Below, in pieces: positions 51,190-59,105 of a stretch of DNA of 64,000 nucleotides (the first letter of the stretch is position 1; each line of letters begins with the position of its first letter). This DNA comes from Neomoorella thermoacetica (GTDB lineage Bacteria; Bacillota; DSM-521; Neomoorellales; Neomoorellaceae). The notes beneath the pieces were generated by a model. The model saw nothing but the letters and a program-made list of their open reading frames with translations. It did no database searches and was not told where the DNA came from. The position numbers and the translations under genes were made by a program. Location of the stretch: assembly GCF_001875325.1 (NCBI RefSeq), contig NZ_MDDC01000002.1:1-64000 (forward strand). The letters run 5' to 3'.

Positions 51190-51937
51190 ACTCCTGGCAG
51201 CCGAAGCAAGCTGCAGGCCCATAGAACCTTTAACCGGTACCTATCCGGACCTGACGGTAGAAGACGCCTACCGCATCCAGCTGGCCGGTATCGAGACCAA
51301 ACTGGCCCGCGGCAGCAAGGTCATTGGCAAAAAGATCGGCCTGACCAGCAAGGGGATGCAGCAGTTGCTGGGTGTCAATGAGCCGGACTACGGCCACCTC
51401 CTGGACGGCATGCTCCTGCTGGAGGGTGAGCCCTGCCGGCGGGAGGAACTCCTCTGGCCGCGGGTGGAGGGCGAACTGGCCTTCATCCTGAAGGACACCC
51501 TCAAGGGCCCGGGGGTGACCATTGCCGATGTCTACCGGGCCACGGAAGGCATCATGCCGGCCTTTGAGATTGTTGACAGCCGCATCCGCGACTGGAAGAT
51601 CAAACTCCCGGACACCATCGCCGACAACGCCTCCAGTGCCCGTCTGGTCCTGGGTGGCCGTATGGTGCCCATAAAAGACCTGGACCTGCGCCTGATAGGC
51701 ATGGTGCTGGAGAAGAACGGTGAAATGGTTAGCAGCGGCGCCGGCGCCGCTGTCTGGGGCCACCCGGCCGCAGCCGTGGCCTGGCTGGCCAACAAGCTGG
51801 CCGCCTTTGACATCGCCCTGGAGGCCGGGGAGATCATCCTGTCCGGCGCCGTGACGGCAGCCGAGAACGCCGATGCCGGCGATGTCTTTACCGTATCCTT
51901 CTACGGCCTGGGGAGCCTGAGCCTGAAATTTATATAG
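51164..51937 (+). CDS. mhpD: 2-oxopent-4-enoate hydratase (MhpD/DmpE type)
   Basis: 257 residues. Family motifs: TVEDAYRIQLAGIETKLARG, VIGKKIGLTSKGMQQLLGVN, PRVEGELAFILKDTL (metal ligands Glu and Glu), IMPAFEIVDSRIRDWKIKLP and VLGGRMVPIKDLDLRLIGMV. It adds water to 2-hydroxypenta-2,4-dienoate to give 4-hydroxy-2-oxovalerate. The next two genes complete the path to pyruvate and acetyl-CoA. AAAGAAGGAGGCCACGATC precedes the ATG. Confidence 0.92.
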   Translation: MDYQAIAAELLAAEASCRPIEPLTGTYPDLTVEDAYRIQLAGIETKLARGSKVIGKKIGLTSKGMQQLLGVNEPDYGHLLDGMLLLEGEPCRREELLWPRVEGELAFILKDTLKGPGVTIADVYRATEGIMPAFEIVDSRIRDWKIKLPDTIADNASSARLVLGGRMVPIKDLDLRLIGMVLEKNGEMVSSGAGAAVWGHPAAAVAWLANKLAAFDIALEAGEIILSGAVTAAENADAGDVFTVSFYGLGSLSLKFI

Positions 51938-51952
51938 CAAGGGGATGTTAGT

Positions 51953-52828
51953 GTGGACAAGGTAAAAGTGGCAGTTATCGGCCCGGGCAATATCGGTTCC
52001 GACCTGATGTACAAGATCCTGCGCAGCCGGCACTTAGAGATGGCCCTGATGACCGGTATTGTTGAATCCGAAGGCATCAAGCGGGCGCGCAATATGGGCA
52101 TCAAAACCTCCATCGAGGGCGTCAATGCCGTGCTGGCTGAAGACGATATCAAAATAGTTTTTGACGCCACCGGGGCCAGGCCCCACCTGCAGCACGCGCC
52201 GCTTTTGAAAGAAGCCGGCAAGATCGCCATCGACCTGACACCGGCGGCGGTAGGTCCCTACGTGGTACCCTGTGTCAACCTGGACAAGGTTAAGGCAGAG
52301 CCCAACCTGAACATGGTCACCTGCGGCGGCCAGGCTACAGTACCCATCGTCTATGCCATCAACCGGGTTGCGGGGGCCAGGTATGCTGAGATTGTAGCCT
52401 GCATCGCTTCCAAGAGCGCCGGGCCGGGTACCCGCCAGAACATCGACGAGTTCACCCAGACCACGGCCAGGGCCCTGGAAGTCGTCGGCGGGGCGAAGAA
52501 GGGCAAAGCCATCATTATCCTGAACCCGGCCGAGCCGCCCATTATGATGCATAATACCGTTTATGTCGAGGTCGAAAAGCCAGACCTAACGGCCATTCGC
52601 GCTTCGGTAGAGGCCATAGTTAAGGAAATCCAGAGCTATGTTCCCGGTTACCGCCTCGTCGTGCCGCCGATTCTCGACGACAACAAAGTAACGGTCGCGG
52701 TTGAAGTGGAAGGTGCCGGCGACTTCCTGCCCAAATACTCCGGTAACCTGGATATTATCACTTCGGCAGCCGTGGCTGTAGCTGAAAGGCTGGCTCAAAT
52801 GACGTTGTTGAAAGAAGGGGTAGCATGA
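51953..52828 (+). CDS. mhpF: Acetaldehyde dehydrogenase, acylating (MhpF/DmpF)
   Basis: 291 residues. The Rossmann opening [18 protein letters not shown], the [10 protein letters not shown] motif and the catalytic cysteine in [20 protein letters not shown] are as in Dmp[21 protein letters not shown] and [11 protein letters not shown] follow. It oxidises acetaldehyde with NAD+ and CoA to acetyl-CoA, receiving the aldehyde by channel from the aldolase. It overlaps the aldolase gene by four bases (ATGA), matching the obligate complex. Confidence 0.94.
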   Translation: MDKVKVAVIGPGNIGSDLMYKILRSRHLEMALMTGIVESEGIKRARNMGIKTSIEGVNAVLAEDDIKIVFDATGARPHLQHAPLLKEAGKIAIDLTPAAVGPYVVPCVNLDKVKAEPNLNMVTCGGQATVPIVYAINRVAGARYAEIVACIASKSAGPGTRQNIDEFTQTTARALEVVGGAKKGKAIIILNPAEPPIMMHNTVYVEVEKPDLTAIRASVEAIVKEIQSYVPGYRLVVPPILDDNKVTVAVEVEGAGDFLPKYSGNLDIITSAAVAVAERLAQMTLLKEGVA

Positions 52829-53844
52829 GCGACATTAAATCTATCCACATCGTCGACACCACCCTGCGGGACGGCAGTCACGCCGTCAGCCACCAGTTCA
52901 CGGCGGAGCAGATAGCCGCCATCGCCGGCGGCCTGGACGCGGCCGGGGTGGAGTATATCGAGGTTTCCCACGGCGACGGCCTGGCCGGATCTTCTTACAA
53001 CTACGGCTGGGCAGCCCTGGGGGATGCGGAAATGCTAAAAGCCGCCAGCGAGGCGATAAAAAAAGGTAAGCTAACTGTCCTCTTACTCCCCGGCATTGGC
53101 ACCGTAGAGGACCTGAAGATGGCGGCCGACTGCGGCGCCAAAGTGGTCCGGGTGGCAACCCACGTCACTGAGGCCGATATCGGTGAACAGCATATCGGCC
53201 TGGCCAAGAAGCTGGGTATGATGGCCGTGGGTTTCCTGATGATGTGCCACATGGCGCCGCCGGAAAAGGTAGTGGAACAGGCCAAACTCTTTGAATCCTA
53301 CGGCGCTGATTATATCAACATCGCCGACTCCGCCGGGGCTATGCTGCCGGAAGACGTCAAAGCCCGTGTGGGTGCCGTGGTCGAAGCAGTAAAAGTACCG
53401 GTAGGATTCCATGCCCACAACAACCTGACCCTGGCCACGGCCAATGCCCTGGCGGCAGTAGAGGCCGGCGCCACTTTTCTGGACGGAGCCTGCCGGGGCC
53501 TGGGGGCCGGCGCTGGCAATGCCCAAACAGAAGCTTTAATCGGGGTGCTTGATAAGCTGGGCTACCACACTGGTGTCGATTTTTACAAAATCATGGACGT
53601 AGCCGAAGACATCGTCGAGCCTATCATGCACCGGCCCCAGGTGGTGCGTAACGCGCCCTTAATGCTGGGTTACGCCGGTGTTTACTCCAGTTTCTTACTC
53701 CACACCTACCGGGCCGCCGAGAAATTCAACCTCGACCCCCGGGACATCCTGGTGGAACTAGGAAGGAGGCGCATGGTCGGCGGGCAGGAAGACATGATTG
53801 TCGATGTGGCTTACCAGTTAGCACAAATGAGGGGAGGGAACTAA
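52825..53844 (+). CDS. mhpE: 4-hydroxy-2-oxovalerate aldolase (MhpE/DmpG)
   Basis: 339 residues. HMGL-like barrel: [18 protein letters not shown] (metal site and catalytic Arg-Asp), [58 protein letters not shown] (metal His pair) and [20 protein letters not shown]. The C-terminal communication domain ([20 protein letters not shown]) pairs with MhpF. It splits 4-hydroxy-2-oxovalerate into pyruvate and acetaldehyde. Confidence 0.95.
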   Translation: MSDIKSIHIVDTTLRDGSHAVSHQFTAEQIAAIAGGLDAAGVEYIEVSHGDGLAGSSYNYGWAALGDAEMLKAASEAIKKGKLTVLLLPGIGTVEDLKMAADCGAKVVRVATHVTEADIGEQHIGLAKKLGMMAVGFLMMCHMAPPEKVVEQAKLFESYGADYINIADSAGAMLPEDVKARVGAVVEAVKVPVGFHAHNNLTLATANALAAVEAGATFLDGACRGLGAGAGNAQTEALIGVLDKLGYHTGVDFYKIMDVAEDIVEPIMHRPQVVRNAPLMLGYAGVYSSFLLHTYRAAEKFNLDPRDILVELGRRRMVGGQEDMIVDVAYQLAQMRGGN

Positions 53845-53847
53845 ATA

Positions 53848-54465
53848 GTGAAACTAGTTACTCTGTTAGCGCAGGTAGATACTGACAAGTGTAAGGGTTG
53901 CCGTACCTGCGAGCGGGTCTGCCCGGTCCTGGCCATCAAGGTCGTGGACCGCAAAGCTGTGGTCGACCCGGAACGCTGCCGGGGCTGCGCCAACTGTGAG
54001 CAACGCTGCCCGGACTATGCCGTGACCATGATTAAACGGGACGAGCCCCTGCAGGTGGGCGTCGATGTGCATGAAGTAAACTACGACGAGGTAGTGGCCC
54101 TTTGCGCCAAAGCTAAACTCCACCCGGAGCAGCGCATCTGCTACTGCGTCGGCACCCGGGCTGACGAGGTGGCGGCAGCCATTATCAAGGGCGCCCGGAC
54201 CCCGGAGGAGGTCTCCCTGGTTACCGGCGCCCGGACAGGCTGTACCATTGAATGCATCCAGCCCATCCTGCGCCTGCTGGAGGCGGCAGGATGCGAGCTC
54301 AAACCTCCCGAGGGCGGCTGGCAGTGGTACGGCAGGACGGCTACAGCCTGGGACCTCCCGGAAGCAGTCAAACAGAAGTACTCTTCCCGGGGCTTCTACT
54401 TCGAAGAAGACCGGGCCGTCCTGGATAAGTTAGTTGAAGAAGGCATAAAAGGAGGTGACGCCTGA
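53848..54465 (+). CDS. Ferredoxin with BFD-like [2Fe-2S] domain
   Basis: 205 residues. The N-terminus holds two 4Fe-4S motifs, CKGCRTCERVCP and CRGCANCEQRCP. A linker leads to a bacterioferritin-associated-ferredoxin-like domain: RICYCVGTRADEVAAAIIKG and ARTGCTIECIQPI, whose CxC and CxxxC could hold a [2Fe-2S] cluster. A third part (about 150-205) is unassigned. It suggests that a reductive or oxidative electron-transfer step belongs to this pathway. GTG start three bases after the aldolase stop, and its own stop overlaps the next ATG. Confidence 0.82.
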   Translation: MKLVTLLAQVDTDKCKGCRTCERVCPVLAIKVVDRKAVVDPERCRGCANCEQRCPDYAVTMIKRDEPLQVGVDVHEVNYDEVVALCAKAKLHPEQRICYCVGTRADEVAAAIIKGARTPEEVSLVTGARTGCTIECIQPILRLLEAAGCELKPPEGGWQWYGRTATAWDLPEAVKQKYSSRGFYFEEDRAVLDKLVEEGIKGGDA

Positions 54466-55907
54466 TGCGGGCACCCATTAAACCCATTCCCCCCAAACCC
54501 TCACAATATGGCATTGACCCCTCCCTGGTGAAAACCAGGATCGCCGACCTGCCGGGGATGACTTCCGTCAGCCTGAAGGAGCTCTTTCCGGACCTGCCGG
54601 AGGTCATCTTCCCCGGGGAAAACGGCCTGGCTAAGGTCCGGCAGGCAGCGGAAGAAGCCCTCATGAAAGTCGACATGAGCATGATCAAACCGGAGCACTC
54701 GGTGAACGTCCTGGCTTCCCACCACGGTTTCACACTATTAGGCGGCGAGCCCTACGCCGAACTCCTGAAAGCCATTAAGGACGTCATTGAAAAGCGTACC
54801 GGTTGCCGGGATATCCGCCTGCGGGCCGGGGTCGGGATGCGCTTCCGGGAAACGGAGGAGTATATCAAACGCTACGGCCTGGACACCTATTACGATGGTA
54901 AAGCTATCGGGATAGCCCCGGTAGATCAGGGTATCCCCATTGAGACAGAGATCGGTACCCTGTACGGCATCAAGAAGGTCTACGATGCTGACTGGATCGT
55001 CCACGCCCACCACAGCGACGTCCGGGAGGTCCACTTCCACCGCCAGGTAGACAAGGCCGTGAAGCCCTTCGGTATGTCCTACGCCCGGATTGAAACCCGG
55101 TCCACCTATCACCAGAACCTGGGACCGCGGGGGGCGAACTTTGTCGCCCGGGCCATCTTCGACTCCGAGTTTGTCCAGAAGAAGTTCGCCTTTGCGGCCT
55201 TCCTTAACATCGCCCCCAACGGTGTCGTCGGCGTAGACGTTGACAACGACCTCTATGCCCTGAACGACCGGGTAACCTTTACCGGTTGCCAGTACTACGG
55301 CAAGATCATGACCCTCTTCGGCGAGATCGACGAGTGTATCGCGGCCCTGGACTTCCCCTGCCCGGTACCCTACGTCTTTTCCGCCGGGGTTATCTACGCC
55401 AATTTTACCGGCGCCAACACGGATCTCTACGACCTGGATGCGCCCTTACCGCCTTATACCTGGTACACGGAAGCCTTTTACGGCAAGCGGGGTAAACCTC
55501 TTCTGAAGGATATCCCGCCCGTGAACCCGGCCATCAAGATGTGCGTCCACAACTACGCCTGGACCGGGTACCCGTCGGCATTCTTCGCCGAGCAGATTCC
55601 GACGGTGGTCGTGGGCCAGGAACAGGCCGAGCTCTTTAACCGCGATCCCTTGAACCTCAACTATATGGATTACGCCACGGTGATCAAGAGTACCGAGGCG
55701 GCCATGAACTTTGCCTACCGCGCCACCGGCACCCGGAAGGTTATTATCTTCGACGGCGCCATGGGCGGCATCAACGTCAGTGAACCCCTCGCCGAGCTGT
55801 TGACCAGAAAGGCTCCAGCCGTGAGCGAACGGGTGGACAACGAGCTCCTGCCTAAATGGCTGCGCCAGCGCGGCGTGGATATGTCGGTCTTAAAGCGGGG
55901 CGCATAA
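54465..55907 (+). CDS. Unrecognised 480-residue protein of the catabolic operon
   Basis: No family assigned with confidence. It has no signal peptide or membrane segment. The middle is notable for histidines (DADWIVHAHHSDVREVHFHR, then RSTYHQNLGPRG), and cysteines are few (GCRDIRL, TFTGCQYYG, FPCPVPYVFSAG, KMCVHNYAW). The C-terminus ends in RKVIIFDGAMGGINVSEPLA. The N-terminal half faintly recalls the arrangement of LarA-type (DUF2088) racemases, but this is not a firm match. Position between the ferredoxin and the aromatic-acid transporter, with overlapping stop and start, makes it a strong candidate for the key upstream enzyme. Confidence 0.6.
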   Translation: MRAPIKPIPPKPSQYGIDPSLVKTRIADLPGMTSVSLKELFPDLPEVIFPGENGLAKVRQAAEEALMKVDMSMIKPEHSVNVLASHHGFTLLGGEPYAELLKAIKDVIEKRTGCRDIRLRAGVGMRFRETEEYIKRYGLDTYYDGKAIGIAPVDQGIPIETEIGTLYGIKKVYDADWIVHAHHSDVREVHFHRQVDKAVKPFGMSYARIETRSTYHQNLGPRGANFVARAIFDSEFVQKKFAFAAFLNIAPNGVVGVDVDNDLYALNDRVTFTGCQYYGKIMTLFGEIDECIAALDFPCPVPYVFSAGVIYANFTGANTDLYDLDAPLPPYTWYTEAFYGKRGKPLLKDIPPVNPAIKMCVHNYAWTGYPSAFFAEQIPTVVVGQEQAELFNRDPLNLNYMDYATVIKSTEAAMNFAYRATGTRKVIIFDGAMGGINVSEPLAELLTRKAPAVSERVDNELLPKWLRQRGVDMSVLKRGA

Positions 55908-55961
55908 CTTCTGAGAGGTGCAAGGGCATGTCACTGCCCGGCTAGAGTTTCCTGGATGGGA

Positions 55962-55992
55962 TAGGCGGCATTCTCCACGGAGGATGCCGCTT
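55962..55992 (+). promoter_or_regulatory. Hairpin between the 480-residue gene and benE
   Basis: GCGGCAT pairs with ATGCCGC around TCTCCACGGAGG. No T-run follows, so it may be an mRNA-stability or partial attenuation structure rather than a terminator. Confidence 0.45.
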
Positions 55993-56059
55993 CCCTCGAG
56001 TTTTGCCAATAGATGGTAATAAATGCCATGCCAGAAAATTTCTGAAGGAGGGTCCATTT

Positions 56060-57307
56060 GTGGCAATTGCTAAAGCCACCACACCTCGAAAGAGTGGCCT
56101 GATTGAACCCGGCCCAGGGTATGCTTCTGGTTTCGGCGACCTACCGCGCCACTTGAATGTTAATACCGTCACGGCAGGCATCATTGCCACTGTCTTTGGT
56201 TGTACCGGTCCGGCTTTGATTGTGATGAATGCCGCAGCCAATGGTAAATTGACCCAGGCCCAGACCATCTCCTGGCTCTTTTCCATCTATTTCTTTGGCG
56301 GCCTGCTGGGCGTATTGCTGGCTGGTTACTACAAACAGCCCATCAACGGTGCCTACTCGATCCCGGGAGCGGTGATGCTCGCCTCAGCCATACCTTTATT
56401 CCCCTTTAACCAGGTAGTAGGTGCCTATTTTATTGCTGGCGTTCTGGTACTCTTATTGGGTATTTCCGGCCTCATTGGTAAAGTTATGCGCTGGCTGCCA
56501 GGACCAATTGTCATGGCTATGATTGCCGGGGCAATGATTCGCTTTGGTACCGGGATTGTCACCTCGGTCCAAAAGGCACCCCTGATTGCCGGTATCGGCC
56601 TGCTGGTCTACCTCCTTATGTCCCGGTTAACGAAAAAGGTGTCGCCTGTCCTGGGTGCTCTAGTAGCTGGGGTAATCGCGGCCCTCTTTTTTGGCGGTTT
56701 TAAATTTTCGGCTGTCAACGTTCAGTGGATTGCTCCTCAGGTATTTTGGCCAGAGTTCAGCCTAGGATCTATCTTATCCATTGGGATTCCCCTGGCGGCC
56801 CTGGTGGTCGGGGCTGAAAACGCTCAGGCCATCGGCGTCCTCATGGCCGAGGGGTATAAACCCCCTATTAATATGATGACCATTGTCAGCGGCATTGGCG
56901 GTATAGTGACTTCCTTCTTCGGAGGGCATAATGCCAATATCGCCGGTCCCATGACGGCTATCTGCGCTTCCAGTGAAGCAGGAGAAGATAAAAACGGCCG
57001 CTATGCAGCCAGTATCGTTAATGGTGTTACGTTTGGAGCTTTTGGCCTTGTTGCCAGCGTAGCCGTACCCTTTGTCAAGGCTTTGCCGGCGGACCTGGTA
57101 TCTCTCCTGGCTGGCCTGGCTATGATTGGCGTACTGGTTAGCTCCTTTGAAATGGCCTTTGCGTCTAAAAAGTTTAAAGTCGGAGCGTTCTTTGCCTTGG
57201 TCATCGCCATGTCGGGGATCACCGTCTTGAAGATTAGTGCTCCCTTCTGGGCCCTGGTTGGCGGAGTGGTTGTTTCCCTGCTGGTTGAACCCAAAGACTT
57301 TGAGTAA
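56060..57307 (+). CDS. BenE-type aromatic acid/H+ symporter
   Basis: About 415 residues with ten or more hydrophobic segments. The family traits of BenE (benzoate permease, related to nucleobase symporters) are visible: FGDLPRHLNVNTVTAGIIAT, GAYSIPGAVMLASAIPLFPF, AALVVGAENAQAIGVLMAEG and SGIGGIVTSFFGGHNANIAG. It should import an aromatic or similar carboxylic acid with protons; the exact substrate is not readable. GTG 56060 has AAGGAGGGTCCATTT upstream, and the frame open to 56003 is rejected. Its codon use is slightly more AT-rich than the genes before it. Confidence 0.85.
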   Translation: MAIAKATTPRKSGLIEPGPGYASGFGDLPRHLNVNTVTAGIIATVFGCTGPALIVMNAAANGKLTQAQTISWLFSIYFFGGLLGVLLAGYYKQPINGAYSIPGAVMLASAIPLFPFNQVVGAYFIAGVLVLLLGISGLIGKVMRWLPGPIVMAMIAGAMIRFGTGIVTSVQKAPLIAGIGLLVYLLMSRLTKKVSPVLGALVAGVIAALFFGGFKFSAVNVQWIAPQVFWPEFSLGSILSIGIPLAALVVGAENAQAIGVLMAEGYKPPINMMTIVSGIGGIVTSFFGGHNANIAGPMTAICASSEAGEDKNGRYAASIVNGVTFGAFGLVASVAVPFVKALPADLVSLLAGLAMIGVLVSSFEMAFASKKFKVGAFFALVIAMSGITVLKISAPFWALVGGVVVSLLVEPKDFE

Positions 57308-57333
57308 TGATTAGTTGATAGGGGTTGATAGCC

Positions 57334-58437
57334 TTGAAAGCCCGTTATGCCAACCGTATTGAGAAGGCCCGGGAACTGATGATAGAAAAAGACCTGGATC
57401 TGCTCTTTGTGGTCAACCGGGAGAACCTGATTTACTTTACCGGCCTGACCCAGATCGAGTGCCTGGCCGTGCTTATCCCCAGGGAGGGAGAACCATGTGC
57501 TGTGACCCTCTGGCTGGATGCTGATTATGTAGAACGGGAGTCAGGGCTCACCACCTATGGCTATTACTTTCCGCGGGAGAGCCTGGCCAGCAAAGTTGTG
57601 GAACGCATCAAGGCCTATGGTTTCAAGGTACCGCGTATAGGTTTTGAACGTTACTTTGTCGATTTTGCCGTCTACGACGGCCTGCGCCGGGCCTTTCCGG
57701 AGGCCAGCTTTACCGGGGCAAGCGATCTCTTTTATCGCCTTCGCTCCATTAAAGAACCAACGGAAGTAGAACTCCTGCGGCGGGCGGCGGCGGCCGCCTG
57801 CCGCGGCATGGAAGCGGCCATCAAAAGCGTCCGGCCGGGGGTCACGGAGCTGGACATCCTGGCCGAAGCGGAATACGCCATGTTGAAAGCAGGCTCAGGT
57901 GGGTCTTCCTTCCGGCCTCAGGTGGTCTCTGGGGAACGGGTCCTCCTGACCCACCCCTGTGCGAGCAATAAAAAGATTGCGCCGGGGGAGGCGGTGGTCA
58001 TCCACCTGGGCGCGACTTACGAGGGTTACTGTGCCAAGATGTGCCGGACCGTGGCTGTAGGCCGGATCCCTCCGGAGCAAGAAAATATCTACTATCTCCT
58101 GCTGGAGGCCCAGGGCCGGGCCATAGCCGCTTTAAGGCCCGGGGTCACGGCAGGGACGGTGGATGCCGCCGCCAGGCAGGTTGTAGAAGTCGCCGGCTAT
58201 GGCGATAGTTACCTGGAGGTGGTGGGTTACGGCGTGGGCCTGCGCCAGTCGGAGTTCTACCCCATTGTCGGTAGAGGGCGGGAGGAGGTTATCGAGGCCG
58301 GTATGGTAGTAGACCTGCTCCTGCCGACCATCTACCGTCCCGGCATTGGCGGGCCCAGGGTGACGGATGTTATCTATGTCGGCCGGGAAAAGAACGAGAT
58401 CCTGACGGATTACCCGCGGGAACTGGTGCGGGTATAA
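57334..58437 (+). CDS. M24/creatinase-fold protein lacking metal ligands
   Basis: About 367 residues with the two-domain M24 layout: an N-terminal creatinase-like domain (LMIEKDLDLLFVVNRENLIY) and a C-terminal pita-bread domain. Every metal-binding position differs from active peptidases: HLGATYEG (His for Asp), AKMCRTVAVG (Lys for Asp), GYGVGLRQSE (Tyr for His), VDLLLPTIY (no Glu) and PRVTDVIYV (Thr for Glu). The substrate-side histidine is kept in LLTHPCASN. Creatinase is the known metal-free member of this fold and hydrolyses a C-N bond, so a non-peptidase hydrolase is likely. The start is TTG 57334 after AGGGG, or TTG 57325. Confidence 0.82.
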   Translation: MKARYANRIEKARELMIEKDLDLLFVVNRENLIYFTGLTQIECLAVLIPREGEPCAVTLWLDADYVERESGLTTYGYYFPRESLASKVVERIKAYGFKVPRIGFERYFVDFAVYDGLRRAFPEASFTGASDLFYRLRSIKEPTEVELLRRAAAAACRGMEAAIKSVRPGVTELDILAEAEYAMLKAGSGGSSFRPQVVSGERVLLTHPCASNKKIAPGEAVVIHLGATYEGYCAKMCRTVAVGRIPPEQENIYYLLLEAQGRAIAALRPGVTAGTVDAAARQVVEVAGYGDSYLEVVGYGVGLRQSEFYPIVGRGREEVIEAGMVVDLLLPTIYRPGIGGPRVTDVIYVGREKNEILTDYPRELVRV

Positions 58438-58493
58438 ACAACCCGGCCTGTTACTGGAAAAAGGTCCGGTTCACCCTAAAATGATGCTCTTCC

Positions 58494-59024
58494 TTACCGT
58501 AAATGCTCCAGGATTTGGAGCAGGCGGAAGGCCGGTTCGTCGGTGGTTTTGATGTTTTGCCTGGCTATATCCCGCAGGCGGCGGATGCAGGCAGTATAGT
58601 CATGGTTGAAAATAAATTTAATGGCTATTTCCCGGGCGAAGGGGTCTGCCAGGAGGCGGTTCAGGTCCCGGGCCAGGCCCCGGGAAACAGCCGGAGCCCA
58701 GAGCATGAAGACCGGTTCCCGCTCGGGGAAATTGGCGGCGGCAAAGGCAGCCGCCCTTTTGATTTTGTGGCTGACCCGCTCTACAGTGGCGGCGTTGCTG
58801 TCGCCATAGAGGAGGCCGCGCAGGTGGGTGGCCACCTCGCAGAGGTAGATTTTATTATCGCCCGGGCCCAGGGCGACGACGTCGATCTCGCCGCCACCGT
58901 CCAGGTGGCAGTTGTAGACCACGATCTTGCAACCCAGGACGTATTTAAAATAAGAACCGACCAGGCTTTCACCGATATCCACAGCTAAGGCCCCCGTTAT
59001 TCCACCTATTTCCTCTTCCGGCAA
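58494..59024 (-). CDS. Hypothetical protein with PD-(D/E)xK nuclease-like core
   Basis: 176 residues. The segment LVGSYFKYVLGCKIVVYNCH, then LDGGGEIDVVALGPGDNKIY and LCEVATHLRGL resembles the restriction-nuclease fold: an alpha helix, then an E-I-D strand and a C-E-V-x-T strand. The usual lysine of ExK is Thr here. The rest is helical and rich in Arg. It could be a YraN-like or repair nuclease, or an inactive derivative. The start codon (TTG 59024) is uncertain. Convergent with the catabolic operon. Confidence 0.5.
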   Translation of the reverse strand: MPEEEIGGITGALAVDIGESLVGSYFKYVLGCKIVVYNCHLDGGGEIDVVALGPGDNKIYLCEVATHLRGLLYGDSNAATVERVSHKIKRAAAFAAANFPEREPVFMLWAPAVSRGLARDLNRLLADPFAREIAIKFIFNHDYTACIRRLRDIARQNIKTTDEPAFRLLQILEHLR

Positions 59025-59105
59025 CAGTAATTCCCGCGACCGGCTGCATAACTATGTATTGAACGGCCCGCAGCAAGCAAGACGGGCCGTACAGGAGGGA
59101 CAGCC

